This document shows, one piece after another, positions 52,632 to 60,349 of a stretch of DNA of 64,000 nucleotides (the first letter of the stretch is position 1; every line of letters starts with the position of its first letter). The notes beneath the pieces are model-generated. The model was not told the origin of the DNA. It did no database searches and was given only the letters and a program-made list of their open reading frames with translations. The DNA comes from DASUPK01 sp963804595 (lineage in GTDB: Bacteria > Actinomycetota > Thermoleophilia > Solirubrobacterales > 70-9), in contig CAWDQZ010000020.1 of NCBI GenBank assembly GCA_963804595.1, positions 1-64,000 of the forward strand, read 5' to 3'. Both the position numbers and the translations under genes were made by a program.

Positions 52632-53388
52632 TCAGGCCGTCGCGGGCCGCGGCGTGCGACGGAATGCGAGCGCCAGCCAGGCCCCGCCGGCGATCATCAT
52701 CGCGAGGCTGACCAGCTGCGCCTGGGTGAGGCCGAGCGCGACGTCCGAGTTGCGGCGGATGAACTCCACCAGGAAACGCTCGGTGCCCGCCAAGCAGCAG
52801 GTAGAGGGCGAAGAGGCGCCCGTTGGTGAGGCGGTCGCGCAGGCGCCAGAGCAGGAGCGCCACCAGGCCCATAACCAGCGTCTCGTACACCGGGGTCGGG
52901 TGGACCGGCGTGTCGATCGGCTTGGTGCCGTCGGGATAGGCCATCGCCCAGGGTCCGTCCCAAGCCTTGCCGTAGTCGCCGTCTCCGGACACCTGGCAGC
53001 CACAGCGGCCCAGCGCGTATCCGACGGCGAGTGCCGGGGCACAGATGTCGAGCAGGGTGAGCGTCAGGTACTTGCGCCACCAGGCCCAGAGGAGGACGCC
53101 GATCGCGCCGCCGATCGCGCCGCCGTACCAGACCAGCCCCGAGCCGGAGAAGATGTTGCCGAGCAGGTCGCCCTTGACGTCGCTGTAGTTCTCGATGATG
53201 AAGTCCAAGCGGGCGCCGACCAGACCGCCGATCAGGGCGGCGAAGCCGATCTCGTAGGCCCAGTCGACCGGCTTGCCGAGCTCCCCGAGCCGCCGCCAGA
53301 CCACCGCTCCGGCGGCGAGGAACGCGAGCGCGAAGCAGATTCCGAACGTCTGCAGGGTGAGCGGGCCGAGGTGGATCTCCGGGAGCAC
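52632..53388 (-). CDS. lgt: Prolipoprotein diacylglyceryl transferase (one frameshift)
   Basis: A multi-pass membrane enzyme that adds diacylglycerol to lipoprotein cysteines. FAALIGGLVGARLDFIIENY, FSGSGLVWYGGAIGGAIGVL and YALGRCGCQVSGDGDYGKAW correspond to Lgt signatures. An extra base near 52790 breaks the frame after FALYLLL. Correction continues AGTERFLVEFIRRNSDVALG, LTQAQLVSLAMMIAGGAWLA, and stops at 52632. The start is uncertain; GTG at 53388 fits length best. It would process the PotD and 13041 lipoproteins, though a main Lgt may exist elsewhere. Confidence 0.8.
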
Positions 53389-53442
53389 GCTGGCAGGGTA
53401 GTTGAGCGCCCCTCGCGCCAGATCGAATAGGTTCGGCGTGGC

Positions 53443-54132
53443 ATGGCGACCCTGCTGCTGATCCTGCTCGCCCTGTACGGGACCCTGGCAGGGGCGCCGC
53501 ATCCCCATCGGGCGAAGGAGGCGAGCCGCCCGCCGCCCGCGGCCGCGCCCGAGGCCGAGGGCGAGGCCCCGGCCGGCTCGACAGGCGGTAGCTCCTCGGG
53601 ACGCGTGCTGGTGGTGGGCGATTCACTCGCAGTGGGAACCGAGGCGCCGCTGGGGCAGCTGCTTCCCGGGTGGCGGATCGTGACGTCCGCCTACACGGAC
53701 CGGCATACCGCAGATGGGGTTGCCGAGATCGTCTCCAGGGGGCGCCTGCCCGGTGTGATCGTCGTCAGCCTCGGCACGAACGACAACCCGAGCGAGACGG
53801 CGAGATTCGCCGGAGAGGTGGAAGCGGTGATGGACGCGGCGGGGCCGTCGCGGTGCATGATCTGGGCGAACATCGCACGCCCGCCGTACGCCGGCGTGAG
53901 CTACGCCGGCTACAACCGTGTTCTGACCCGCCTCTCCCTCAGCCGGCCGAACCTGATCGTGGCCGACTGGGCCGGAATCGCGCGATCGCAGCCCGGGGTG
54001 CTCGGCTCCGATGGCGTCCACCCCACAGCCAGCGGATACGCGATCCGGGCGCAGGCGATCGCCGGCGCGATCGCGAGCTGCGGCGGTATCAGGGCTTCCG
54101 GAGGAACGGCGGCGGGTGCGGTCGGTGACTAG
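53443..54132 (+). CDS. Secreted SGNH/GDSL hydrolase (tandem copy 1)
   Basis: A 229-residue protein with an N-terminal signal (ATLLLILLALYGTLAGAP) and a Pro/Ala-rich linker. The SGNH domain has VLVVGDSLAVGTEAPLGQ (nucleophile Ser), VVSLGTNDNPSETA (Gly/Asn blocks) and GSDGVHPTASGYAIRA (Asp-x2-His). All catalytic blocks are intact. It overlaps the next gene, a clear paralogue, by 8 bp. Likely an extracytoplasmic esterase or acyltransferase; the substrate is unknown. Confidence 0.82.
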   Translation: MATLLLILLALYGTLAGAPHPHRAKEASRPPPAAAPEAEGEAPAGSTGGSSSGRVLVVGDSLAVGTEAPLGQLLPGWRIVTSAYTDRHTADGVAEIVSRGRLPGVIVVSLGTNDNPSETARFAGEVEAVMDAAGPSRCMIWANIARPPYAGVSYAGYNRVLTRLSLSRPNLIVADWAGIARSQPGVLGSDGVHPTASGYAIRAQAIAGAIASCGGIRASGGTAAGAVGD

Positions 54133-54724
54133 GCGGACCGCGGCCCTGGCTGTGGCTGCCCTCGTGATCTGGTCCATGGCGCCCGCGGCCGGCGGGTCCG
54201 CACGGCACGGGCCGGGCAAGCGGCTCTTCGTGGTCGGGGACTCCCTCGCCGTGGGGACGAAGCCCTATCTCCCTCGCTACCTGCACGGCTGGAGGATCCG
54301 AAGCTCGGTGTCGATCTCCAAGCACGCCCCGGAGGGGGCGACCGAGCTGGCGCGGAGGGGGCACTCGCTCCCGCCGGTCGTGGTGGCGAGCCTCGGGACC
54401 AACGACGATCCGCACGCGACCGGGAGCTTCGAGGCGGCTGTGCGAGGGTCGCTGCGGTCCGCCGGCAGGCGGGGTTGCGTCGTGTGGCCGAACATCGTTC
54501 GGCCTGCAGTCGGCGGGGCGACCTACGCCGGCTACAACCGGGTGCTGAATCGAATCGCGAGTCGCAACGACCACCTGCGAGTGGTCGACTGGGCTGCGAT
54601 CGCAGCCCACAACCGCGCCTGGTTCGGCCCGGATGGCGTCCACCCCAACGCCAGCGGCTACATCGTGCGCGCCCGAGCGATCGCGAGGCAGGTGCGCCGC
54701 TGCCGTCGGTCGCTGGCCGAGTAG
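54125..54724 (+). CDS. Secreted SGNH/GDSL hydrolase (tandem copy 2)
   Basis: A 199-residue paralogue of the preceding gene: LFVVGDSLAVGTKPYLPR, VVASLGTNDDPHATGSFE, TYAGYNRVLNRIA and GPDGVHPNASGYIVRARAIA. GTG at 54125 begins a short signal peptide (ALAVAALVIWSMAPAAGG). All SGNH residues are present. Overlap with copy 1 indicates tandem duplication and coupled translation. Its stop overlaps the 3' end of the opposite-strand tRNA-Glu gene. Confidence 0.82.
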   Translation: MTRRTAALAVAALVIWSMAPAAGGSARHGPGKRLFVVGDSLAVGTKPYLPRYLHGWRIRSSVSISKHAPEGATELARRGHSLPPVVVASLGTNDDPHATGSFEAAVRGSLRSAGRRGCVVWPNIVRPAVGGATYAGYNRVLNRIASRNDHLRVVDWAAIAAHNRAWFGPDGVHPNASGYIVRARAIARQVRRCRRSLAE

Positions 54725-54793
54725 CCCCGGCGGGAGTCGAACCCGCGCTACGAGGTTGAAAACCTCGCGTGCTAACCGTTACACCACGGGGCC
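54722..54793 (-). tRNA. tRNA-Glu (anticodon TTC)
   Basis: 72-nt minus-strand cloverleaf: acceptor GGCCCCG pairs with CGGGGCT, D-loop TAACGGTTAG, anticodon stem CGAGG/CCTCG around TTTTCAA, and T-arm GCGGGTTCGACTCCCGC. The discriminator is A and CCA is not encoded. Its 3' end overlaps the stop codon of the plus-strand SGNH gene by 3 bp. Confidence 0.95.
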
Positions 54794-54816
54794 CAGAGCC
54801 AGTCTAGGCTGCGCTC

Positions 54817-55332
54817 GTGGGACGGGTCCCAGACTTCGATCCGGCGACGCCGCGCAATCCGGCTCAGAGGGCGACCCGCTGGCTAGCGAAGACCAAGTTC
54901 GGCAGCTGGATGGCCCTGAACGTCGCGAACAAGGTCGACCCGTACCTGATGCGCGCCAGCCGCGGTCTTCTGAAGATGCCGAGCGGTGCACCCACCGCCC
55001 TTCTCACCCACACGGGCGCGAAGAGCGGCAGGAGGCGAACCACCCCGCTGCTGTACTTCACCAACGGCGGGAACGTGATCCTGATCGCCTCCCAGACCGG
55101 AAAGGCCAGCAATCCGGCGTGGTTCCACAACATCAGTGCGAACCCGGAGGTCGAGCTCTGGTCCGGCGGACGCGGCGGCGTCTATCGCGCGCGAGAGGCC
55201 GAGGGAGAGGAGCGCAGCGAGCTGTGGCGGCTGGCGACCCAGCTCTATCCCGGCTTCGACGAGTACCAGCGCAGGGCCGATGCGGCTGACAGACGCATCC
55301 CGGTGGTCGTCTGCGAGCCGCTCGACAGCTGA
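54817..55332 (+). CDS. Nitroreductase/deazaflavin (F420)-dependent oxidoreductase, DDN-like
   Basis: A 171-residue protein of the F420H2-dependent quinone/nitro reductase family (PF04075). LLTHTGAKSGRRRTTPLLYF, VILIASQTGKASNPAWFHNI and ANPEVELWSGG are the family signatures for F420 phosphate and deazaflavin binding. GTG at 54817 follows tRNA-Glu by 23 bp. Its presence implies that the host makes coenzyme F420. Confidence 0.9.
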   Translation: MGRVPDFDPATPRNPAQRATRWLAKTKFGSWMALNVANKVDPYLMRASRGLLKMPSGAPTALLTHTGAKSGRRRTTPLLYFTNGGNVILIASQTGKASNPAWFHNISANPEVELWSGGRGGVYRAREAEGEERSELWRLATQLYPGFDEYQRRADAADRRIPVVVCEPLDS

Positions 55333-55338
55333 GCCGAC

Positions 55339-56244
55339 TCAGCCGCCCAGCAGCCGCTCGAGGAGCGCCTTCTGCGCATGCAGGCGGTTCTCGGCCTCGT
55401 CCCAGACCGCGGAGCGCCCGCCGTAGAGGACCTCGGCGGTGATCTCCTCGCCGGGGTGGGCGGGCAGGCAGTGGAGGGCGATCGCGCGCTCGGAGGCCAC
55501 GGCCAGCAGCTCCTCGTTCACCTGGAACGGGGCGAGGTCGCGGCGCCGCCTCCCGGCCTCCTCCTCGTCGCCCATGCTCACCCAAACGTCCGTGTAGATC
55601 GCGTCGGCTCCCGCCGCCGCGGCGCGCGGGTCATCCGTCAGCTCGGCGAGACCATTCTCGATTCGATAGCCGTCGGGACTCGCGATCACGACCTGCACGC
55701 CCACCGTCCGCCCCAGGATCGCCAGGGAACGGGCCACGTTGTTCCCGTCCCCCACGTAGGCGAGCCGAAGCCCCTCGAGCTCGCCGAAGCGCTCCCTCAG
55801 CGTGAGCAGGTCGGCGAGTGCCTGGCACGGGTGATGCTCCGGAGTCAGGCCATTGACGACCGGCACGCTCGCGCCCGCCGCCAGCTCCCGCACCCGCCCG
55901 TCCGAACCGGACCGGATCACGATTCCGTGCAGGTAGCCGGAGAGGATGCGGCCGGTGTCGGCGATCGACTCCCCGCGCGTCAGCTGGAGCTCGCCGGCGC
56001 GCAGCACAATCGGGGTCGCACCGAGCTCCGCCACGCCCACCTCGAATGAGACGCGCGTCCTCGTCGACGGCTTCTCGAAGACCAGCGCCACCGAGCGGCC
56101 GGCCAGCGAGTCGCGGCCCTCGCCCTGTTCGCGGCCTCGCTTCAGCTCCTCGGCTCGTTCCAGCACGGCGAGAAGCTCGTCGCGATCGAGCTCCTCCCCG
56201 GTGAGGAAGTTGCCGGCTGGGAGCCGGGCAGTCGGCGGAACCAT
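55339..56244 (-). CDS. argF: Ornithine carbamoyltransferase
   Basis: A 301-residue enzyme making citrulline from ornithine and carbamoyl phosphate. The carbamoyl phosphate site is FEKPSTRTRVSFEVGV with HGIVIRSGSDG and LTPEHHPCQALADLLTL. The ornithine site includes IALHCLPAHPGEEIT. ATG at 56244; the frame is open farther upstream but that part is antisense to the next gene. It stands apart from other arg genes in this window. Putrescine carbamoyltransferase is a close relative and cannot be fully excluded given the agmatine genes nearby. Confidence 0.9.
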   Translation of the reverse strand: MVPPTARLPAGNFLTGEELDRDELLAVLERAEELKRGREQGEGRDSLAGRSVALVFEKPSTRTRVSFEVGVAELGATPIVLRAGELQLTRGESIADTGRILSGYLHGIVIRSGSDGRVRELAAGASVPVVNGLTPEHHPCQALADLLTLRERFGELEGLRLAYVGDGNNVARSLAILGRTVGVQVVIASPDGYRIENGLAELTDDPRAAAAGADAIYTDVWVSMGDEEEAGRRRRDLAPFQVNEELLAVASERAIALHCLPAHPGEEITAEVLYGGRSAVWDEAENRLHAQKALLERLLGG

Positions 56245-56265
56245 GAAGCGACCGATACTAGGGCC

Positions 56266-57084
56266 GTGCCGCTCAGCGCGATGACATGGAACGTGTTCCA
56301 CGGCCGCGACTGGCCGCCGGAGCCTGAGCTGCAGGTCCGTGCCCACAAGGGCAACTTCCGACGCGGCCCGCGGCTCGGGACGAGGTACGAGCAGACGAAC
56401 TGGGATCTGTTCGACCTCTTCGCTGACTTCGTCCGCGCCATCGACTGGGACGTCGCGATCTTCCAGGAGTTTCCTCCGGCCTGGAAGCGGCGGATGGCCG
56501 CCGCCTGCGGTGCCGAGGATCACCGCGCCTTCAGCGGGCGCAACTGGCTCCAGCCCCTCACGTCCGTGATCGGCCGCTGGCGGCCCGACCTGCTCGGCTC
56601 CTGGGAGGGCGGCTCGAACACGACGCTCGTCCGTCCCGGTGCCGGCTCGATCGCCGAGCGGCGGCGCGAGGTCCTGACCCGGCGTCCCGAGACCCGCGTC
56701 ATGGCACTCACCCGGATGGATTCCGGCCTCTGCGTGGCGAACATGCACGTCAGCACCAGTCCGCCCTCGGCCGAGCGCGAGCTGCTGGAGGCGGCCGCCC
56801 GCGCCACGGCCTTCGCCGGCTCCGGCCCGCTGCTCTTCGGCGGCGACTTCAACGTTCGTCCGAAGTCGAGCGCCGTCTTCGACCAGCTCGAGAAGCACTT
56901 CGGCCTCGCCCCTCGCACCGCTCCGGACCGCCTCAGCCACCTGCTGGTGCGCGGCCTCGAGGTCGTCGAGTACCCGGCCGCGCTGCCTCCCGAGGCCCGC
57001 GACGCCGTCGATCCGCAAACTGGCCTGCAGATCCGCCTCTCCGATCACAACCCCGTGATTGGAAAGTTCGCTGGTGTGGGATAG
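56266..57084 (+). CDS. Endonuclease/exonuclease/phosphatase (EEP) family protein
   Basis: A 272-residue metal-dependent phosphoesterase-like protein: MTWNVFHGRD (metal Asn), VAIFQEFPPAWK (metal Glu), CVANMHVSTSPPSA (catalytic His), LLFGGDFNVRPKS (Asp/Asn) and LSDHNPVIG (Asp-His). All DNase I-like catalytic elements are present. GTG at 56266 is 21 bp from the divergent argF start. The substrate may be nucleic acid or a phospholipid or phosphoinositide; it is not resolved. Confidence 0.85.
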   Translation: MPLSAMTWNVFHGRDWPPEPELQVRAHKGNFRRGPRLGTRYEQTNWDLFDLFADFVRAIDWDVAIFQEFPPAWKRRMAAACGAEDHRAFSGRNWLQPLTSVIGRWRPDLLGSWEGGSNTTLVRPGAGSIAERRREVLTRRPETRVMALTRMDSGLCVANMHVSTSPPSAERELLEAAARATAFAGSGPLLFGGDFNVRPKSSAVFDQLEKHFGLAPRTAPDRLSHLLVRGLEVVEYPAALPPEARDAVDPQTGLQIRLSDHNPVIGKFAGVG

Positions 57085-57092
57085 TCCCGACG

Positions 57093-57692
57093 ATGGCAAC
57101 GGCAGCGAAGGGCCAGAGAAAGCAGCAGGGCAGCCAGTCGGCGGACAGCTCGCGCGCCGAGCAGAGCGTCCAGGCGTTCCGCGACGCGCTCGAGAAGAGC
57201 GTCACGATCTCCCGCGACCGCCTCCAGGATGTGATCGACGACGCCGTCCGCCGCGGCCGCATGACCCGCAGCGACGCGGACGAGATCGTCGGCCGCCTGG
57301 TCTCGCGGGGACGCGACCAGGCCGATGATCTGATCCGCCAGCTGGAGCGCCTCCTGACTCAGCTTCGCGAGGCGCCCGATCGAGCTCGTCAGGAGGTCGG
57401 CGGGCGCGCGCAAAAGGCACGTCAACACGTCGAGACCAGCGCCGAGCGCGCTCGCAAGCGCGCCGTGAAGGAGCTCGACAAGCCGCTCGCCGGAGCCGAT
57501 CGCGTCCGCCGCGCCGCCCGCGTCCCCGGTTTCCCGATCACGGCCTACGACGATCTCTCGGTCCGGCAGGTGGACCGGCGCCTACAGGAGCTCAGCCGCG
57601 CTCAGCTTCGCAAGGTTCGCGACTACGAGCGGAAGAACAAGTCCCGCAAGGGCGTCCTGCAGGCCGTCGACCGCAAGCTCGACCAGAACTGA
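57093..57692 (+). CDS. Helical phasin-like / coiled-coil protein
   Basis: A 199-residue, highly charged, almost wholly helical protein. The N-terminal half (EQSVQAFRDALEKSVTISRD, IDDAVRRGRMTRSDADEIVG) resembles regulators with phasin-like helices. The C-terminal motif ITAYDDLSVRQVDRRLQELS, LRKVRDYERKNKSRKGVLQA recurs in many actinobacterial helical proteins. It follows the EEP gene by 8 bp. It is convergent with another coiled-coil gene at 57694 with one base between stops. Function unknown. Confidence 0.72.
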   Translation: MATAAKGQRKQQGSQSADSSRAEQSVQAFRDALEKSVTISRDRLQDVIDDAVRRGRMTRSDADEIVGRLVSRGRDQADDLIRQLERLLTQLREAPDRARQEVGGRAQKARQHVETSAERARKRAVKELDKPLAGADRVRRAARVPGFPITAYDDLSVRQVDRRLQELSRAQLRKVRDYERKNKSRKGVLQAVDRKLDQN

Positions 57693-57693
57693 A

Positions 57694-58041
57694 CTAGAGC
57701 GCCTTGCGGCGCTCCTCTATCTCCTTGTCGAGCTCGTCCAGCGCCTCAGTCGAGCTCTGCGCGCGAACGGCCAGCTTCGCCAGCTCCTTGCGCACGTCCT
57801 GGGTCGCATTGTCGAGGGTGTCGCGCCAGTTCGAGATCTGATCGGACGCGCGGTTGCTCGCCTCGTCCGAGACGTCCCGCAACCGCGACACGGCATCGTC
57901 GATGCGCGTTCGCACGTCGCCGGTCGCCTTCTCGCCGGCCGCCCGCAGCTCGTCGATCGCCTTCTGGACCTGATCTCGGACGCCGCTGCTCTCGCCGCCG
58001 CCACCGCTTTCGCCGCCGCCACCGCTTCCGCTTGCCTCCAC
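57694..58041 (-). CDS. Small helical coiled-coil protein
   Basis: A 115-residue product. GTG at 58041 is preceded by a strong AGGAGGT. The N-terminus has a Gly/Ser-rich repeat (EASGSGGGGESGGGGESSG). The rest is heptad-like helix (VQKAIDELRAAGEKATGD, DEASNRASDQISNWRDTL, STEALDELDKEIEERRKAL). No family is recognised. It may interact with the neighbouring helical protein at 57093, inferred only from position and design. Confidence 0.7.
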   Translation of the reverse strand: MEASGSGGGGESGGGGESSGVRDQVQKAIDELRAAGEKATGDVRTRIDDAVSRLRDVSDEASNRASDQISNWRDTLDNATQDVRKELAKLAVRAQSSTEALDELDKEIEERRKAL

Positions 58042-58167
58042 CGTGACCTCCTGGTCGGGTTATGCGAGGGTGCGCCGCAGGCGCAACCCGTTTCGTGAGC
58101 TGCGGGTCAAGCCTATACCGGGCGGGATGGGCGCCAGCCCTTGAGCGGCTGCAACGATAGGCCGAGG

Positions 58168-59535
58168 ATGGGTCCGGAGATCGACACCCAGAAGCGCCCC
58201 GCCGAGCGGACGCAGGAGCGTCCGCGTCGCGGCGAGCTCCTCGATCTCGACGTCGAGTCCCTCGCCTACGGCGGCAGGGGCATCGCGCGGCGCAACGGCT
58301 ACGTCGTCTTCGTGGCCGGGGGCCTCCCGGGCGACCGGGTGCAGGCGGAGGTGACCAAGGCGAAGCGGGGCTACGCCGAGGCCTCGGCTCGCGAGATCGT
58401 CCGGCCGTCCCCCGACCGCCTTCCGCCCCGCTGCGACCACGGCGGCGAGCCCTGTCCCGGCGCGCCCTGGCAGTGTCTGCCATACGAGCAGCAGCTCAAC
58501 CACAAGCAGTCGCAGGTCCGGGACGCGCTTGTACGTCTCGGCGGACTGGAGGACTTCGAGCTCGAGGAGATCGCGCCCGCGGTCGAACAGTGGCGCTACC
58601 GGAACAAGCTCGAGTACTCGTTCGGCGAGCGCAACCGCGAGCTCGTCCTCGGCTTTCACGCCCGGGGGCGCTGGGACCTGATCGTCGACGCGGAGGACTG
58701 CCAGCTCGCCTCGGAGCGCAACAACGCGCGCCGAAACGAGCTGCGCGACTGGGCCCGGTCGGCGGGGCTGCCCGCCTACGACCGCCGGTCGCGGCAGGGG
58801 GTGATGCGCAACCTGGTCATCCGCGAGGGCCGGCGCACGGGACAGCTGCAGAGCCGTCTCGTCACCTCCGCAGTCGAGATCCCGCGTCCGCCCGTCGACC
58901 TGCACACGATCGTCGAGGGCTCCGGCGGGGGCACCGACGGGCCGACCGGCGCGCTCGGCGATCAGTATCTCGAGGAGGAGCTCGGCGGCCTGCGCTTTCG
59001 GATCTCCCACAACGCCTTCTTCCAGACCAACACCGAGATGGCCGAGCGGCTCTACGGCAGCGCCGCCGAGATGGCCTGCCTGACCGGACGAGAGCGGGTC
59101 TTCGACCTGTTCTGCGGGATCGGCACCCTGGGCCTGAGCCTGGCCTCGAGGGCCGGGGAGGTGTGGGGCGTCGAGATCGTGCCGGAGGCGATCGTCGACG
59201 CCGAGGAGAACGCCCGGCGCAACCGGATCGAGAACGCGCGATTCCGCTCCGGCGACGCGCGCAAGGAGATCCGCCCGCTGCTGGAGGAGGCCGGCCGCCC
59301 CGACGTCGTGGTGGTCGACCCGCCTCGGGCCGGGCTCTCGAAGAAGGTCGTGCGCCGCCTGATCGAGTGCGACGCGCCGCGCATCGTCTACGTCTCCTGC
59401 AACCCGACCACCCTTGCACCGAACGCCGCGCAGCTCTCGGAGGCCGGCTATAGGGTGCGGCGGGTGAGGCCGTTCGACATGTTTCCCCAGACCCCGCACA
59501 TCGAGTGCGTGGCGCTGCTTGAGAAGACCGCGTGA
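58168..59535 (+). CDS. RNA (uracil-5-)-methyltransferase, RumA/TrmA family
   Basis: A 455-residue SAM-dependent enzyme. The N-terminal TRAM domain has VESLAYGGRGIARRNGYVVF. Cysteines in RCDHGGEPCPGAPWQCLPYE suit the RumA-type Fe-S site. The methyltransferase domain has FQTNTEMAERLYGSAAEMA, VFDLFCGIGTLGLSLASRAG and the nucleophile Cys in IVYVSCNPTTLAPNAA. ATG at 58168 is preferred over TTG at 58141. Expected to methylate a uridine of 23S rRNA or tRNA. Its stop overlaps the next gene's GTG. Confidence 0.9.
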   Translation: MGPEIDTQKRPAERTQERPRRGELLDLDVESLAYGGRGIARRNGYVVFVAGGLPGDRVQAEVTKAKRGYAEASAREIVRPSPDRLPPRCDHGGEPCPGAPWQCLPYEQQLNHKQSQVRDALVRLGGLEDFELEEIAPAVEQWRYRNKLEYSFGERNRELVLGFHARGRWDLIVDAEDCQLASERNNARRNELRDWARSAGLPAYDRRSRQGVMRNLVIREGRRTGQLQSRLVTSAVEIPRPPVDLHTIVEGSGGGTDGPTGALGDQYLEEELGGLRFRISHNAFFQTNTEMAERLYGSAAEMACLTGRERVFDLFCGIGTLGLSLASRAGEVWGVEIVPEAIVDAEENARRNRIENARFRSGDARKEIRPLLEEAGRPDVVVVDPPRAGLSKKVVRRLIECDAPRIVYVSCNPTTLAPNAAQLSEAGYRVRRVRPFDMFPQTPHIECVALLEKTA

Positions 59536-60314
59536 CCCGAGGCTTCGGGGTAACTGCCGGGATCGACGAGGAGATCGCGAGCCCCCTCGCCGGCCGCTGC
59601 CAGGAGCTCGGCTACAGCTCGATGTGGTCGAACGACCATCCGGGCGCGATGGGGCTCGAGACGCTCGCCGAGTACGCGAAGGGTGCCGACCGGATCGAGC
59701 TCGGCGTCGCCGTGATCGCGCTGGACCGTCAGTCGCCGGCCGAGATCGCCTCCGGCATCGACCTGCTCGGCCTGGACCGCGAGAGGCTCTGGCTCGGTTT
59801 GGGGGCCGGCTTCACGGAGAAGCCGCTGACCACGATGCGCGAGGCCCTGCCGGGGCTCCGGGAGGCGCTCCCGGGAGTACGTCTCGTGCTCGCGGCGATG
59901 GGTCCGAAGATGTCCGCGTTCGGAGGGGCCGAGTGGGACGGAGTGTTCTTCAACTGGATGACGCCGGAGTTCGCCGCCACGGCGCGGCAATGGGTGGAGG
60001 GCGGGGCGAGCGAGGCGAGCCGCGAGCCGCCGCCGATCTTCGGCTACGTGAGAACCGCCGTCGGCACCGATGCCGAGGAGAGGCTCGCCAAGGACGAGTC
60101 CTTCTACCGCGACATGCACCAGGGCTACCGGCGTCACTTCGACCGCCAGGGGGCGCCCGAGGGCACGGTCGGCGTGGCCGCGGAGAACGCCGGAGAGGCG
60201 CAGGAGGAGCTCTCCCGCTACCGCGCGCTCGACACGGTCGTCGTCAGGGCCCTGGCGAGCGCCACCTTCGAGGACATGTCCGCGCTTGCCGAAGCTGCCG
60301 CCCCGGGCGTCTAG
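59532..60314 (+). CDS. LLM-class (luciferase-like) F420-dependent oxidoreductase
   Basis: A 260-residue TIM-barrel protein: YSSMWSNDHPGAMGLETLAE, ELGVAVIALDRQSPAEIASG and LWLGLGAGFTEKPL are typical of F420-dependent luciferase-like oxidoreductases. It is somewhat short for the family (usually 290-340). GTG at 59532 overlaps the methyltransferase stop. With the DDN-like protein at 54817 it is the second F420-linked enzyme of the window. The substrate is unknown. Confidence 0.82.
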   Translation: MTRGFGVTAGIDEEIASPLAGRCQELGYSSMWSNDHPGAMGLETLAEYAKGADRIELGVAVIALDRQSPAEIASGIDLLGLDRERLWLGLGAGFTEKPLTTMREALPGLREALPGVRLVLAAMGPKMSAFGGAEWDGVFFNWMTPEFAATARQWVEGGASEASREPPPIFGYVRTAVGTDAEERLAKDESFYRDMHQGYRRHFDRQGAPEGTVGVAAENAGEAQEELSRYRALDTVVVRALASATFEDMSALAEAAAPGV

Positions 60315-60349
60315 GCCCAAGCCCGCCGCCTCACGCCATACTCCGCCGC

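Noticed and set aside
56245..57099. Upstream part of a 586-codon frame that includes argF
   Set aside because: It is antisense to the EEP gene. Ornithine carbamoyltransferase begins normally at 56244.
58060..59499. Minus-strand open frame of 479 codons
   Set aside because: Shadow of the RNA methyltransferase gene, whose TRAM and SAM motifs are certain.
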